Shown here piece after piece: positions 1 to 11,007 of a DNA stretch of 64,000 nucleotides. Where the stretch lies: contig OX439045.1 in NCBI GenBank assembly GCA_949317995.1, positions 43,791,693 through 43,855,692 on the forward strand, written 5' to 3'. The translations under genes were made by a program, and so were the position numbers. Each line of letters begins with the position of its first letter. Position 1 is the stretch's first letter. The notes beneath the pieces were generated by a model. That model had not been told where the DNA came from and did no database searches. It saw nothing but the letters and a program-made list of their open reading frames with translations. This DNA is from Acholoe squamosa. Taxonomy: Eukaryota; Annelida; Polychaeta; Phyllodocida; Polynoidae.

Positions 1-1008
1 ATCTTTTGTAATATATGGCCTCATGGGAGCCTTTATGGTTAAAGACCTTCCTTCCATGAATCCCCGGCTGGGAGAGAACACATGTGTATTAGCAGGGTTC
101 TGAAGGAAAAATCAAGTATCCAACCTAACTGGCTGTATCGTGGAAATTGGGAAAATTTTAAATCTGCTAACGTCTTAAGATGAATATTGGAAAAGGGGAG
201 CCAAAAATGCAGTGGTTTCCAGTCGGCTGAGAGTCCCACGTGCGCCGATAGAACGCACGTGTGGCAGAAGACAATTAGATTTTGGCGGGGAAATTGATGA
301 AGCCTCGGTTGCTGGCCCCCAGTCAGCTGCATCATTTTGCGACATCAAAAATCAGCATCCAATCTTCTGCTCACAGCCGGGCCCATCCAAGCCACAAAAA
401 CCCAAAATACCCATGGTATCTTCCCCAAAACATTTCCCTTGGATCCTTAAGGTAGTGATTTAAAGTACATCGCCTGGGGTGTAATTACTGTGTATTTTCT
501 CGCGAAAATAGCTGACTTCTGGGGGAGTATATAATTTTCGCTGCCTGTTCTCAGACGTTGCCATGTGAAGGTTAGGGGAGAGGTCTGGGGCCGTAATAGG
601 ACGTGTCAGACAGGGGGCAAGGCGGGGGCAGATCCGACCCGCGGCCGACCATGAAAGAAGCAGCGGTCGGTAAAATAGATAGACCATTGAGTGAAGACAG
701 GTCAAATTAACTTGGGGGCCACTCCTCATCCCCGCCCCATCCTCGCCAACACTCTATCGCCTCCCCGCCAATAACTCAGCCATGTCTAATACAATGCACC
801 TAGCGTCCTTTTAATCACCATGGTAACGAGTACAGATGGTCTCCACAAAATTGACCATCTCCTGTATCAGAGCCAGCCTTGACAACCCATTCTATCACTA
901 ACTGAGTGCTTTATGATCCATTTATCCTTAGTTTGTTTTTGATGATGATCAACCTTTGTGATGTGTGAAAAGATGAATAACAAATGGTTATCCTCTTTGT
1001 TTTTGCAG
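1..1008. other. Presumed intron or 5' flank of the membrane-protein gene
   Basis: No exon is convincing here. The open frames are short and lack paired splice sites. The exon starting at 1009 needs one base from an earlier exon, so the gene begins upstream, probably outside the window, and this stretch is most simply its intron. GC-rich patches near 600-770 contain no recognisable gene. Confidence 0.5.
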
Positions 1009-1135
1009 AGAATGACGAGCCCAGCCTTCTCCGTCTTGGTACCCTTCCCCATGGCTCCTCAGTCCTGATCGTCGTCGCTGTGGCCCTCTTGGTCGGCCTG
1101 GTTGTCCTCATCCTCGGCCTGCTCTGCCTGAAGAG
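1009..1135 (+). CDS. Exon: transmembrane segment of a single-pass membrane protein
   Basis: The exon follows a TTTTTGCAG acceptor and ends at AG/GTATGT. It is read with two bases completing an upstream codon. After a short polar stretch (NDEPSLLRLGTLPHGSS) it encodes about 24 hydrophobic residues rich in V, L, I and G, then a Lys-Arg stop-transfer sequence that continues into the next exon. This is the layout of a type I single-pass receptor or adhesion protein, with the ectodomain encoded to the left of the window. The codon split (AG + A, Arg) joins exactly to the exon at 1549. I do not recognise the family, because the diagnostic ectodomain is absent. Confidence 0.75.
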
Positions 1136-1548
1136 GTATGTATATCCTAAATCAATCCAAGGGTACTTACTATAGAAATGGGAGGGAATAAGGGCCCCGG
1201 GAGTCCATGCAATTATTTTTATCACCAAAACTTATAGAATGCAGCCTTAAGTTCCAGTAGAATTTGACTGCGTATACACAGACCAAAACTGTTTTGCTGC
1301 TTGATTTAATACTAATTTGCTTTACATTTATTCATACAATGAGTTATATAAATTGTTTGCTGCGGGAATCGAATCACTATGGGATCAGATATGGGAATGT
1401 GTCCCAAGGGGTGGTGTTTGGGGCCCTTTGTATATACACTCATGTCCGAGTGATTGTTCACTCTGGATATGCCCATCATCCATAGCCCTATACCAAACAC
1501 AAAAAAGGAGAACCAACTAGAACGGTCGATATTTGGGTGTTTTTGCAG
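1136..1548 (+). other. Intron
   Basis: GTATGT donor and TTTTTGCAG acceptor; AT-rich with no other feature seen. Confidence 0.7.
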
Positions 1549-1708
1549 AACCAACAAGAAATTGAAGGAGGCCAATCAGGCTAACCCAATCACCACTAAG
1601 ACTAACCCCGAGAGCCAGAAAGAATCCCCCTACGTTATCACTTTCCAAGTGTGGTCCGATCAGAACAAGAAAACCCCATCTAACAGACCCCCTACTAACC
1701 TCTACCAG
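1549..1708 (+). CDS. Exon: cytoplasmic juxtamembrane tail
   Basis: Bounded by TTTTTGCAG and CAG/GTAAGA. It begins with the last base of the Arg codon split from the previous exon. It then encodes 53 residues starting TNKKLKEANQ and ending PPTNLYQ, hydrophilic and Lys/Asn/Pro-rich, as expected for a cytoplasmic tail next to a membrane span. The third codon positions are strongly biased to C, G or T, unlike the flanking introns. The intron after it is phase 0. Confidence 0.75.
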
Positions 1709-2890
1709 GTAAGAAAAGTGAAAAATTCAGACCTTAACTGACAATGTGTCCTGTTCAAAATTGATGGTGTCTTTTTGAACGGCTGTTGTTTTTGTAGTTA
1801 CTAACAGCAACTGATTGTGTCGTGTACCTGACTCCTCCAAACATACCACCATTGGGTGGTTGTTTGATCCTATATAATCTGTAAAAGACAAAAGACCTGT
1901 CCAAATCCTTATCTCTTTATGTGTCCAGATGTATATCCATCCTCCATATTGTTTTGTGATGATATCATATATACATATTCAAAGTGTTTTGTTATCCTTC
2001 TCCAATACCCAAACTGAAAACCTCACACATACCTACACACAAAAAAATGACTTCCCTTCCAACCTCAAATTAGGAAGGGCAAAGCTATCCCCTCCAGTGT
2101 CAGTACTCCTATACTCCAGTGCCTAAAATACCCCTGTACACTTGTCACTATCCCCAACCTACCGTGAACTCACCTTGCTCCAACCTGGCAATAGCCATCA
2201 ACCTCTCTCCTGCCCCAGTCATGGTGGCACTGGAGAGGTTGGTGGTTCCTCCAGGGTGTCATGTTCACCTGAAGGTTAATACATCAGCCTTCTGTGAGCC
2301 GCCAGGCCTGTTAATCCCCAATCCCAGTCTGCGCCTGGATAATCCGGTTTGAGCCCACGGCATCTGCTGGAGAAGAAGGGCAATGCAGGAGTGGTAATGG
2401 CTGATGGTTGATCATGACCTGTGGTCATGTGTCACTGCCTGCCGTCATCCATTAAGGGCGCTGTCCTCCAGTGTGGGGGCAGTACATGTACCTCCTCTCC
2501 ACTACTACCTCTACTACTATTACTGCCGTCCATAGCAATCCTTACCACTGCTATGGGCATGTATGTCTATTGTATACATAGTGAATTTCAGTATCTTCCA
2601 TTGTAATTTATTGATAATGTAATATTGTACCCTAGTCAGCCTGTGTAAATGTGACTATTCCATATACTACGTACATAGTATACTACTCACACAGTAGACT
2701 TGTAATGCTACTAAGCCCTGGAAAACTAGTGTCATGATAGTGAATGTAATCTTATAACAAACATATTTGAAGTGTTAGTTAACAATATCTTTAAAACATC
2801 TTTGGATAAAAAAAAAAAAAAGAAATGGAAAAGCTATGGTACCTAGACACAAATTTAATGGTGCCATTCCTTTTCTCTTATCTTCCTCAG
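1709..2890 (+). other. Intron
   Basis: Runs from GTAAGA to TCTTCCTCAG. It includes a 13-A run near 2809-2821 and several short unsupported open frames. No other element recognised. Confidence 0.65.
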
Positions 2891-2995
2891 GTCGTACAGC
2901 AGCAGAACGCGATTACCGACAAAGATAACCGTGGCTGCTCCGTCCGACCCCTTGACGACCCCCACCAGCTCATGTTCAACGGAGAAGAAGTTTAA
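2891..2995 (+). CDS. Exon: C-terminal tail, ending in TAA in the conceptual frame
   Basis: Joined in phase 0 to the CAG at 1706-1708, this exon encodes 34 residues: VVQQQNAITDKDNRGC, then a Pro/Asp-rich segment, ending NGEEV and TAA at 2993-2995. Codon use is strongly coding-like. All four AG acceptors between 2889 and 2905 keep the same frame. If TAA is the true end, the C-terminus E-E-V fits a class III PDZ-ligand pattern (acidic-X-hydrophobic). However, coding-like sequence continues after the stop in the +1 frame; see the next entry. The two readings (true end, or a one-base frameshift) cannot be separated by inspection. Confidence 0.65.
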   Translation, partial: VVQQQNAITDKDNRGCSVRPLDDPHQLMFNGEEV

Positions 2996-3605
2996 ATGCC
3001 TAACTTCACCACCGTATCAGTCGGCTAATACCGAATCAGTATTGCCCTGTCGCATCGACGCATGCGCACGGCATGATGAGAACGAGTACGCCTACGTCGA
3101 GGAGTTCCAGTTTCCCACCGTACATGGGACGCTGGAGAAGGCCCTTGTCCGGCGCATGGATCAACGGTTCGTGTATGGCTTCGGTACCGGAACCGGAAGC
3201 CTAGCGCGTAACCTTCGCGTGCGCAGTTGTTACGCACCCGGAAAGCCGCAGACATCACATGCCCATTACGCCGCTGGCGGGTATGTGTGCGGGACACACC
3301 CCCGTGTGCTGCGCGCTGCACGACGCGGCCGTGGTTCTACGACGGGGGAGGCCGGAGAGAGAGAAGTACCCCAGTACTTCATTCTGGATCCAGATGCGCT
3401 TCAGGACGGGTCATTGGTGTCTACACATGAATGCCGGGGTCTCGACGGTCACGGCGCCGCTGTTGGGGTCCAGCAACAAACAACGCCACCCCCAACGCAA
3501 CAGCAGCGCGCCGAGCCCGACCCCGATCTGGTCGTCTGTGAGCGCCATACTACCGAGTATACTGCTCATAGGTGTGACACCACCCTTGAAGAAGAAGGCG
3601 AATAG
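2994..3605 (+). CDS. Coding-like continuation in the +1 frame after the TAA
   Basis: Starting at the stop codon, the +1 frame is open for about 200 codons to TAG at 3603-3605. It reads like a receptor tail, with segments such as DENEYAYVEEFQFPTV near 3079, VPQYFILDPDALQDG near 3366 and a Gln/Thr/Pro-rich stretch near 3470. Third positions are mostly G or C, especially in 3075-3200 and 3360-3560. The frame upstream of 2993 belongs to the previous exon in another register, so a single extra base would join them. The candidates are a consensus error, a mutated allele, a +1 recoding at GTT-TAA-A, or a GC-rich 3' UTR that mimics coding. A competing frame is also open over 3259-3636, so the downstream half is less certain. 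Confidence 0.45.
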   Translation, partial: KCLTSPPYQSANTESVLPCRIDACARHDENEYAYVEEFQFPTVHGTLEKALVRRMDQRFVYGFGTGTGSLARNLRVRSCYAPGKPQTSHAHYAAGGYVCGTHPRVLRAARRGRGSTTGEAGEREVPQYFILDPDALQDGSLVSTHECRGLDGHGAAVGVQQQTTPPPTQQQRAEPDPDLVVCERHTTEYTAHRCDTTLEEEGE

Positions 3606-6600
3606 TGAAAGTTACATCCCCAAGGATCGAAGATAAGTGAAGTGAAGATTAGGAGAATTAGGCAAAATGAAGATTACTACTCCCTTGATTACACATGAGC
3701 TGCCTTACACTTGCGCTGCAAAAACTGCAAGCAATCCCCCTCAGTCGCTCCCCCTTTACAAGAAGCGACCTGATCATCAGCATGTGTACATAGCCCATGA
3801 CTCATGTGTATATAGCCATACAAGCAAACAGACTGTGACTGCCTGCATTATTATATTGCATAGCAGCACACCCACGTTACCCTACAAGAGTCCATCATAA
3901 GAAGGACTTGTACATAGGCTGTACATATAGATTGTACATAGTGTATATAGTGAGAAGAAGACGAAGAAGACGTCAGTGAAGAATAGGGACGTTGTTGATT
4001 ATCAACGCCACTTTAGCTTTATGGGTTGACTACTTGAAGTGAAGTTTGATACGACTTCCCCCCGTGACATTGGTGCTTGTTGTCAAAGTGCACCGTGCTG
4101 AAGAAAATCTTGTGGACTTTGCCCCTTCCCCACTCCAGTTCTGCCTGTATCAACGTCAGCCGGTCTGGCTGAGTACAAGGCATTCTTGTAGTCACCTCTC
4201 TCAAGTACTCTGGGACTCTGACCCAGTATAGACTCAATCCCCGACTGTACACTCCCGCAATGAATGAACTGTCCCTGTTGAACTTCAGAAGTTCAGAAGA
4301 AGCTAGTGAAGATTAGAAGTGAGAAGAACTTGCTTTGCACAGCGCTTCACCGAAGTGGGTCCTTAGCGACGTCAAGGGACCGGTTAGTCAAACCGGTCTT
4401 TGACAGAAGAAACTACTCATGACCTAAGAAGACGAAACTTACGAAGACTTACTGAATACTTACTGCCCTGACGGTGCTTATGCACCATGAAGACACGAAG
4501 ATCCATCTACTATGACTGCCTGACATGAAAAATGAAGAAGTTCAGAATATTGAAGAAGTTCAGAAAGCTCTGAAGACAAAACTATGAAGAAATGAAAAAG
4601 AAGATCATGAAAAACATGAAGAAGAAAGAAAATCTATAGACTATTCAATTCATTCTGAGTGTCTTAAGTGTAGCTTTGAGTTTAATTGACCCTTACCATG
4701 ACCTTACTTAGTTCAGATTTAAGTATATAACACTCAGTTTTGAATTTATACTCATAGAGAACTTCTATGGACTTAGTATATATACTGCATATACTCAAAT
4801 ACTGACACAGCGTGCCCTGGTGGCCACTTGTGATATCATATATAACAAAAAAAGACTGCCTATAGTAACTCGTAGATAAGATGAAATACTCTTATCATAA
4901 GTATTAGGTGCCATGTCCAGTCTGAGCAGAGCTTGGACTGGGTGATGGACATCCTACAAATACTAGTTAATGAAGTTATCATTAACAGAAGACTAATGTC
5001 TGACAACTATACTCATGTCATATGAGATACTTGCCAAAGCTGTGATATGACATATCCAGACAAAGAGATGACATACCAATGAGTATGCAAATATTTATAC
5101 CACATTAAAAATGACAAAACATGACATACGACTCCTTCCCCCACTTCTTTCCCATCCCTTATTTAAGTGTTCATAATTGAACCATGCCAATTACGTCAAG
5201 TTATCATAATGGTAAATACTATTTTGGGAAGTAATTCTAAGAGTATAATTCACTATGAAAGTCATTAAGGGTAAGTATTTAAGAAGTAAATATATATCAC
5301 GGTAAAGATTATGGTATCACATAAGAAGAAGTTGAAGATTGGCAAAACCCCTTCCCACTCTCCTCTATCACTCCGACTGAAAACCTGAAGACATGAAAAT
5401 CTGAAGACTGAAAACCTGAAGACCATGAAAACCTGAAGACCTATGAAAACTTGAAGACCATGAAGACCTTATGAAAACTTGAAGACCATAAAAACTTGAA
5501 GACTATATGAAATATCTGAAGACACATTGAAAATGTATCATTGACTCTAACTTGAGGATGTAGATTTCAGAACCTGATAGTAACAAAGGTGAATGAAGTG
5601 CCTTTGAAGCCTAAAAGGTGATAAAGCTCATGGAAAGCCATGAAGAATTAGCAAGGCCATAGAGATCGAAGAAGCCATGAAGAATTTAGAAAAGGCTGGA
5701 GAGATCATGAAGAGGCCGTGAAGATTTGAATAACCAGTTGAAGGTCGATGAGGGCATGAAGATTTGGATGGCCAAGACAGCTCTAGAAAGGCTATGAAGA
5801 TGAAGAAAGGCCACGATCTGAAAGCCACAGACATATTAGAAGCCCAAAAAGTTAGTTAGAGAGTCATTGATATAAAATAAACTAAGGAGGCCTTAAGAAC
5901 GTCAAGGCCGCGAAAAGAATGCCAACAGAGAAGATGGCAAAACCCGACATTACTGACATAAAAAGAGAAGACAAAGAAGACGAAGAAGAGCTGACTACTT
6001 GAAGATACACTGACAACCATGAAACTGACAAATACATTCTAAAAACGAAAGGTTTCTAATGCAAAATAGCTTAAGGCAACCCTATTCAAAAAACCTTTGT
6101 TACTTTTGTGAAATTGACTGACCCTGACTTGATTCACAAAAGTGCCTCTGAGTTTACATAGGTATGGAAAAAAAGAACCTTTCCTTTTTGGACAAGGAAT
6201 TAGAATACATTACCCACCGACTAGGGTAATGTGGTGTGATTCCTATTTAAGAATACAATGGTTATTAGAGATATATGGTATTATCATATGCCACTGCAGA
6301 AGTAAAGTGATAGGAAAACTGACATTGAAGCCAAACCATGTGTATCTGCGCTATATTTTAAGCCCAGAAACACGTTGCCTGGCGACAAATCAGCCTTCCT
6401 CCGATCAACGACGATCTTTTACTTTAGTAATATCTTGGGCAGCTTAAGTATATCGATATAAAGTAGGTAATTTATATGGAAATATAGATTATGGTTATCT
6501 AAGATGAGAAGAAGCTAACTGTAAGAAGAAGAATTATTGAAGAAGTGAAGATGAAGACGAAGTTGAAGATGAAGATGAAGAATAACAAACACAAACACAT

Positions 6601-7180
6601 CTGGTTCTTGCTAACTATTCAAAATTCAATTCAGGAATCATGTTTAAAATCCCATTGCGTTTGATTAAACCCTAATGAGATTTTCGGCCAATCAAGCATC
6701 ATTAACACTCTAAGAGAGTATCGTAATTCGCTCCTCAATTATTTCTGTAATTAAACCAGCATCATGAGACCAGAGATATTCTAAATTGGGGCATGTGCTT
6801 AGTCAAACTAAAAATAAACTTTGGAAAAGTGAGAATAACGCATTCGACCACAACACCTCAGAATTGCCATACTTAGGTTCAGGCCTGGGCTAATTTTTTT
6901 AAGGCACGTGCACCCCTTTGAATCAAAACACACACATACTCACACATCGGTATGTATTAGATGTTGAGAAGGATAGTTAGGCTTAATGAAGGTAAGTCTG
7001 GGTGAGTATAACATGAGTGGTCAATACAAGTATAGTGAATTATGTGTATGGAATTTGGTGCCCCAAAATTTTGTTATGGTGTGTATCACTTTCCTCTAAC
7101 CCATACCCCCACTCAAATTCCCACGTGCGTACTCACCCATCCACCCGCACCCGACAGCCTACCCACAACTGATGATCACT
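3606..7180. other. Purine-rich, repeat-degenerate flank; possible long 3' UTR
   Basis: This interval is dominated by GAAGA, TGAAGAC and CATGAAGA words on the + strand. The clearest part is 5370-5535, where CTGAAAACCTGAAGACC-like units of about 16-20 bp recur with much divergence. At 5625-5830 a looser GGCCATGAAGA series occurs. No exon with splice sites is visible. It may be the 3' UTR of the gene to the left or a decayed minisatellite. Confidence 0.4.
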
Positions 7181-7740
7181 GAATCCCTCCAACTTCCGGC
7201 GAGGAGACAGTGAACTGTCCTTCGCGCCAAATGTCAACGTGAAAGCGCCGAGAATAGCGCAAGATCAGTTCTCCACGGCAACGCGCCAGCCAATCAGGGA
7301 ACTGCTCTTATTGACGTCATGGCTGCGGTGGAAGGGGACTCCATCCTGAGGCCGCTGGGAGTGGGAGGGAGGGGGTGATGAAGACGGGTGTAGTCTGAGT
7401 GGTGGATGGGGGGTACAGGTGGAAAACCACGTGCAGGTGACTCCTGAACGTGGGCCCCCGATCGTTGCCAGGGAAGATAATTAATGGCGAACCCTATCCA
7501 TGTCTTTTTTTACACTTCTATCAATGGCGTCGGAAGGTGGCTCCTTATATGGAGACGGGACAAGTCAGCCATATAAGGCCATCTCTACTCCATTCATGAT
7601 GTCCATCCCCGTCCCGCCCCTCACCACTCCCCTTATCATAATGATGATTATATGTACATGGACTTTAGGTGTGCCAAGAAGGTTGTCTAAGGGCGCGGAG
7701 GTTTCCATGGACATTGCTCATTAATTTAACATTATATTAT
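7180..7740 (+). promoter_or_regulatory. Promoter-like island with CRE, CCAAT, E-box and paired CArG boxes
   Basis: A CpG-rich patch in AT-rich surroundings. Direct reading shows CCAAT at 7290-7294, a full CRE TGACGTCA at 7312-7319, CACGTG at 7428-7433, and two perfect CArG boxes, CCTTATATGG at 7543-7552 and CCATATAAGG at 7569-7578. Potential splice donors (GTAAGT) at 7850 and 7884 could end a 5' UTR exon. The next coding signal downstream is the small-protein exon at 8187, on the same strand, so I infer that this is its promoter. Confidence 0.5.
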
Positions 7741-8186
7741 TGAAGTTGTCATTGAAAAGTTTGATGTGTGTGTTGTACTTCAGTGACTATAGTTTGTCAT
7801 ACCTTTCCTAATAACTGTTGCTTATCAACTTTGCTTAATGCAGCAGCTGTAAGTATTGTAGGATAGAGAGATATCTAACCTGTGTAAGTATCCTTTTGAT
7901 AGTTTACTTCTTTTTTAGAGCATTCTTTTAGAATTGTTATCTGTGTAGAACTGCGTGGATTACACTGTTAAACATACATTGTGCCTAGCCTCCTCTGTAT
8001 CTAAACTAGCTGTACTGAATTTCACATTTACGTAGTATTACAGCATTGTCAGTCTTTATTTGAATTAGTAAATTATTTGAAATTGCAATTGGAGAACAGA
8101 CTTAAATCTTAAACCATTTAACAGCGTATTATCAAATGGGATATAGATAGTAGGTGACTTTTTTCATTTATTTATCCCCTTTCAAG

Positions 8187-8252
8187 ATGGCAAAGGCCAT
8201 GGGCAGTGGTCAAGCCACCTATAGATCCCATGCTGAACTACATGGCATACAG
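8187..8252 (+). CDS. Small 52-residue protein, exon 1 (residues 1-22)
   Basis: ATG lies directly after a pyrimidine-rich TTATCCCCTTTCAAG acceptor-like sequence, and the exon ends at CAG/GTAAGA in phase 0. It encodes MAKAMGSGQATYRSHAEL and four more residues. The start sits at the first base of the exon, which fits a separate 5' UTR exon upstream, possibly from the CArG-box promoter. It joins in frame to the exon at 10915. No family is recognised; there is no signal peptide or membrane segment. Confidence 0.45.
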
Positions 8253-10914
8253 GTAAGAAGCCATATAGTCATTTTGTTGTGTCCTAGACGACCGACAACT
8301 GACAGAACAACAGTTTTGACTTGCTCAACTTGTTCATGTATGGAAGCTGACTGTTAACAAAAGACCCAACAGGATCTTTAACATGGTTTGTATCACTTTC
8401 AAAGACTTCTTTATCAGAATTCAAATGCAGAAATTTAGACCACGCATCGTTTGTGGATGGACTTCGTGATGGTGTATACAATCTCTAAAGGGTTTCATGG
8501 CTCTAATCTGGTTAATGCTCACCTAATTTCCCATTCCCACTAATATCCCTTATCTCATGTCATGTCACTATCTAATGATCCCACTTAAGACTCCATCGTA
8601 TTTTGAATTGTGATCTTTAGAAGGCCCCGTCCACCAGAAGCTGCAGAACTGGCACACATAGTCCAAAATGTCAGCACCTAGTTCAGCCTCTCTGATTATG
8701 TCTAATTCCCCCTGCCCTTTTATCTGAAATTGCTAATTCAATAAGACCATTCCACAAGGCATCACATAAGAAAATGCATGATGTTTTTGTTCTAAGAGCA
8801 TTTGCAAAAGTATACATTTCAAGAGTGACGTACAGTATGTTTTTTTTTTATCAGAATTATATATGTCAATGTATTGCATACATGCATACAGGTGATGATC
8901 AATAAGGTGAAGGAAAAACTGCCATATAATCTTCTGACCCACCTGAGCCCACCTATATGGAGAATGTCATGACGGGATGTATACACTTAACTCTCTCCCT
9001 TATTAGCCATCACATTCCCACGGCCTTGGTAACATCCTCGAAGATAAGAGATCAATAATGTGTACGTGATCTCTCCTGCTCCTCATCAAAAGACTTGTCA
9101 TGCTAATCGCGCCCATTTTTGCTACATTCTTCAAGGCTATTGTTTCCTTGTTGCCCAGACTAATGCATGTTTGCAATTGACTGCCATGCATCCCCGATCA
9201 AAAGCAAGTGAAACAATGTGGTTATTGACTACTTTTGGGGGACTTAAAGCTGCAAAACAAGGGAGGTAGAGAATGTAAACATCGCAGTTTGTTGACATTG
9301 CTGAGTCGTTTCAGGGCTGTCAAGTGAGCATTAGCTTCCGCCTGGATACAGCTTTCTAAAACAGGGACTGTGCGATTAAAGCGCCAGCCCTCAGATAGCG
9401 GCCAGGAAAGGTACTGGCACCCTGCACGACAACAACCAAATATGGTCACCTTCAGCGACAGGTGAGGACCTCCCTGGAGGAGGCATTGGATGAGTCTGAG
9501 CACCTGCAGCACTATAGGTGATGCGTATAGCAGGCATTAAGAGGACCCCACATCTCCCATCCCGCAGCCACCCCCTCTGTACTACCCACCGACCCACCCA
9601 CCTGCCTAACCACCCACCGGAAACGTTAGGACCTTATGGGGACTTCCTTGTAATTAGTCTCTCACCTTTACTTCTTTGAAGGCATCTAGCAGGTCCCACC
9701 ATCACCACCCCACCCCTCCTGACACCCACCACAGACTGCTGCTGTCATTATGTGTAATACAGACATGTCAGAGTGTAGGAGCATCTCCTCCCTTCCTCCT
9801 CCTACCTTCCCCTTTCTCAGTATGAGGAAAGTTCCATCAAAATGAGGCTTTGGCTTGATGAGATGTTGCTAGGATTGCACTTCAGATTGCCTGATAACAC
9901 TGCCGCAAACCAAGTTGTTTACGCCACCAGATGCATGGTCCATTAATTGCGTGTTGGCTTATTAAATTGCACGGCTTTAAATAACTGCATGCGCCACGCT
10001 TCCATATCCATATCGTGGAAGACGCTGTAATTAACTGCTTCCAAAGCATCATGCTTCACAATTATAAATCAGCTTTGCATGAAGACATTGTTTTATTTAT
10101 AACACTTTGTTCCACGTTTATTAGCTTCATTTCAGTGCCGGCTTTTGTTACTAGTTTTTAGTATGTCCACTCCTCAGGTTGCTATTCCCCCATTTTAAAT
10201 ACAATTGGCTTTCAGTTGCAATTTTGTATGAAAAGTGCCGGGGGAAGCGGGTGGGTGGGTTTGGAACAGTCGTATTGCACAGACAGAACACTGATATATT
10301 CTTTCCATAAAATATATACCTAAACCCTAAAGCTTACCTCATACTATACTCACTCTTTTACTCTCTATTGTATAAAGAATGATAAATCACCAGTTTCTGC
10401 TTGCAATGCTGCTGATCCGAAGCCCCGTGCACATGTTGTGTGATGGCGTATCCCCATCATGTACAAAATCCCTATACCTTACTGTGTCCCACACACATGA
10501 ACATTGCTGCATATTGAAATTCTTTGTACATTTTCACCATGCATTCTTATCTCCTGCGCATGTGTGGAGTCGTTATTATTTTTTAATGGCATTGGGCACT
10601 TTGCATTCTCCCATATGTCGATCACATAAAGGAATACGTAGTGCATGTTTGAATATGGAATTACATGAAAAAGCATTTTGAGCCTTTCTATAAAAAATTG
10701 CCTTATTTAGAGAGTAAAATTGGATGTTTATGTAATACATAGAGCCGCTAACTCGCTGTATACCACAGTGCCTCCAGCCCCTACCCCATACAGTGATAAG
10801 TAGAAGTGGCTTCCTGTCGACCTATCAGTCACAGGGGACATAGGATTGAGATAGAATGTCAGTCAGATAGAAGTACTATATTATAACAGCTACTTTTTTC
10901 TCTCCCCCTCATAG
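8253..10914 (+). other. Intron of the small-protein gene, with possible conserved regulatory DNA
   Basis: Runs from GTAAGA to CTCTCCCCCTCATAG. It contains no other credible exon. The segment around 9930-10110 is dense in homeodomain-type cores (CATTAATTG, TAATTA) and an octamer-like TTTGCATGAA, and could be an enhancer; this is inference only. Confidence 0.4.
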
Positions 10915-11007
10915 GCGCCATCCCAGCAGCATGACATGCATAATGGAGACTTCTTCCCAACCTGTATCAAAGCCTGTGAGGAGATGGATGTCCCTACTCA
11001 GGCCTGA
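10915..11007 (+). CDS. Small 52-residue protein, terminal exon (residues 23-52)
   Basis: A strong polypyrimidine acceptor (TTTTTTCTCTCCCCCTCATAG) precedes a phase-0 frame of 30 codons ending in TGA. It reads APSQQHDMHNGDFF, then a stretch with two Cys (PTCIKACEEMD), ending VPTQA. Codon choice is clearly coding-like (GAC, TTC, ATC, GAG, GTC). The combined product with the exon at 8187 is 52 residues, hydrophilic, and unrecognised. The pairing rests on matching splice phase and same-strand proximity, and is not proven. Confidence 0.45.
   Translation, partial: APSQQHDMHNGDFFPTCIKACEEMDVPTQA

Noticed and set aside
9222-9597. Minus-strand frames of 68-96 codons
   Set aside because: No ATG or splice context and no similarity recognised; within the presumed intron of the small-protein gene.
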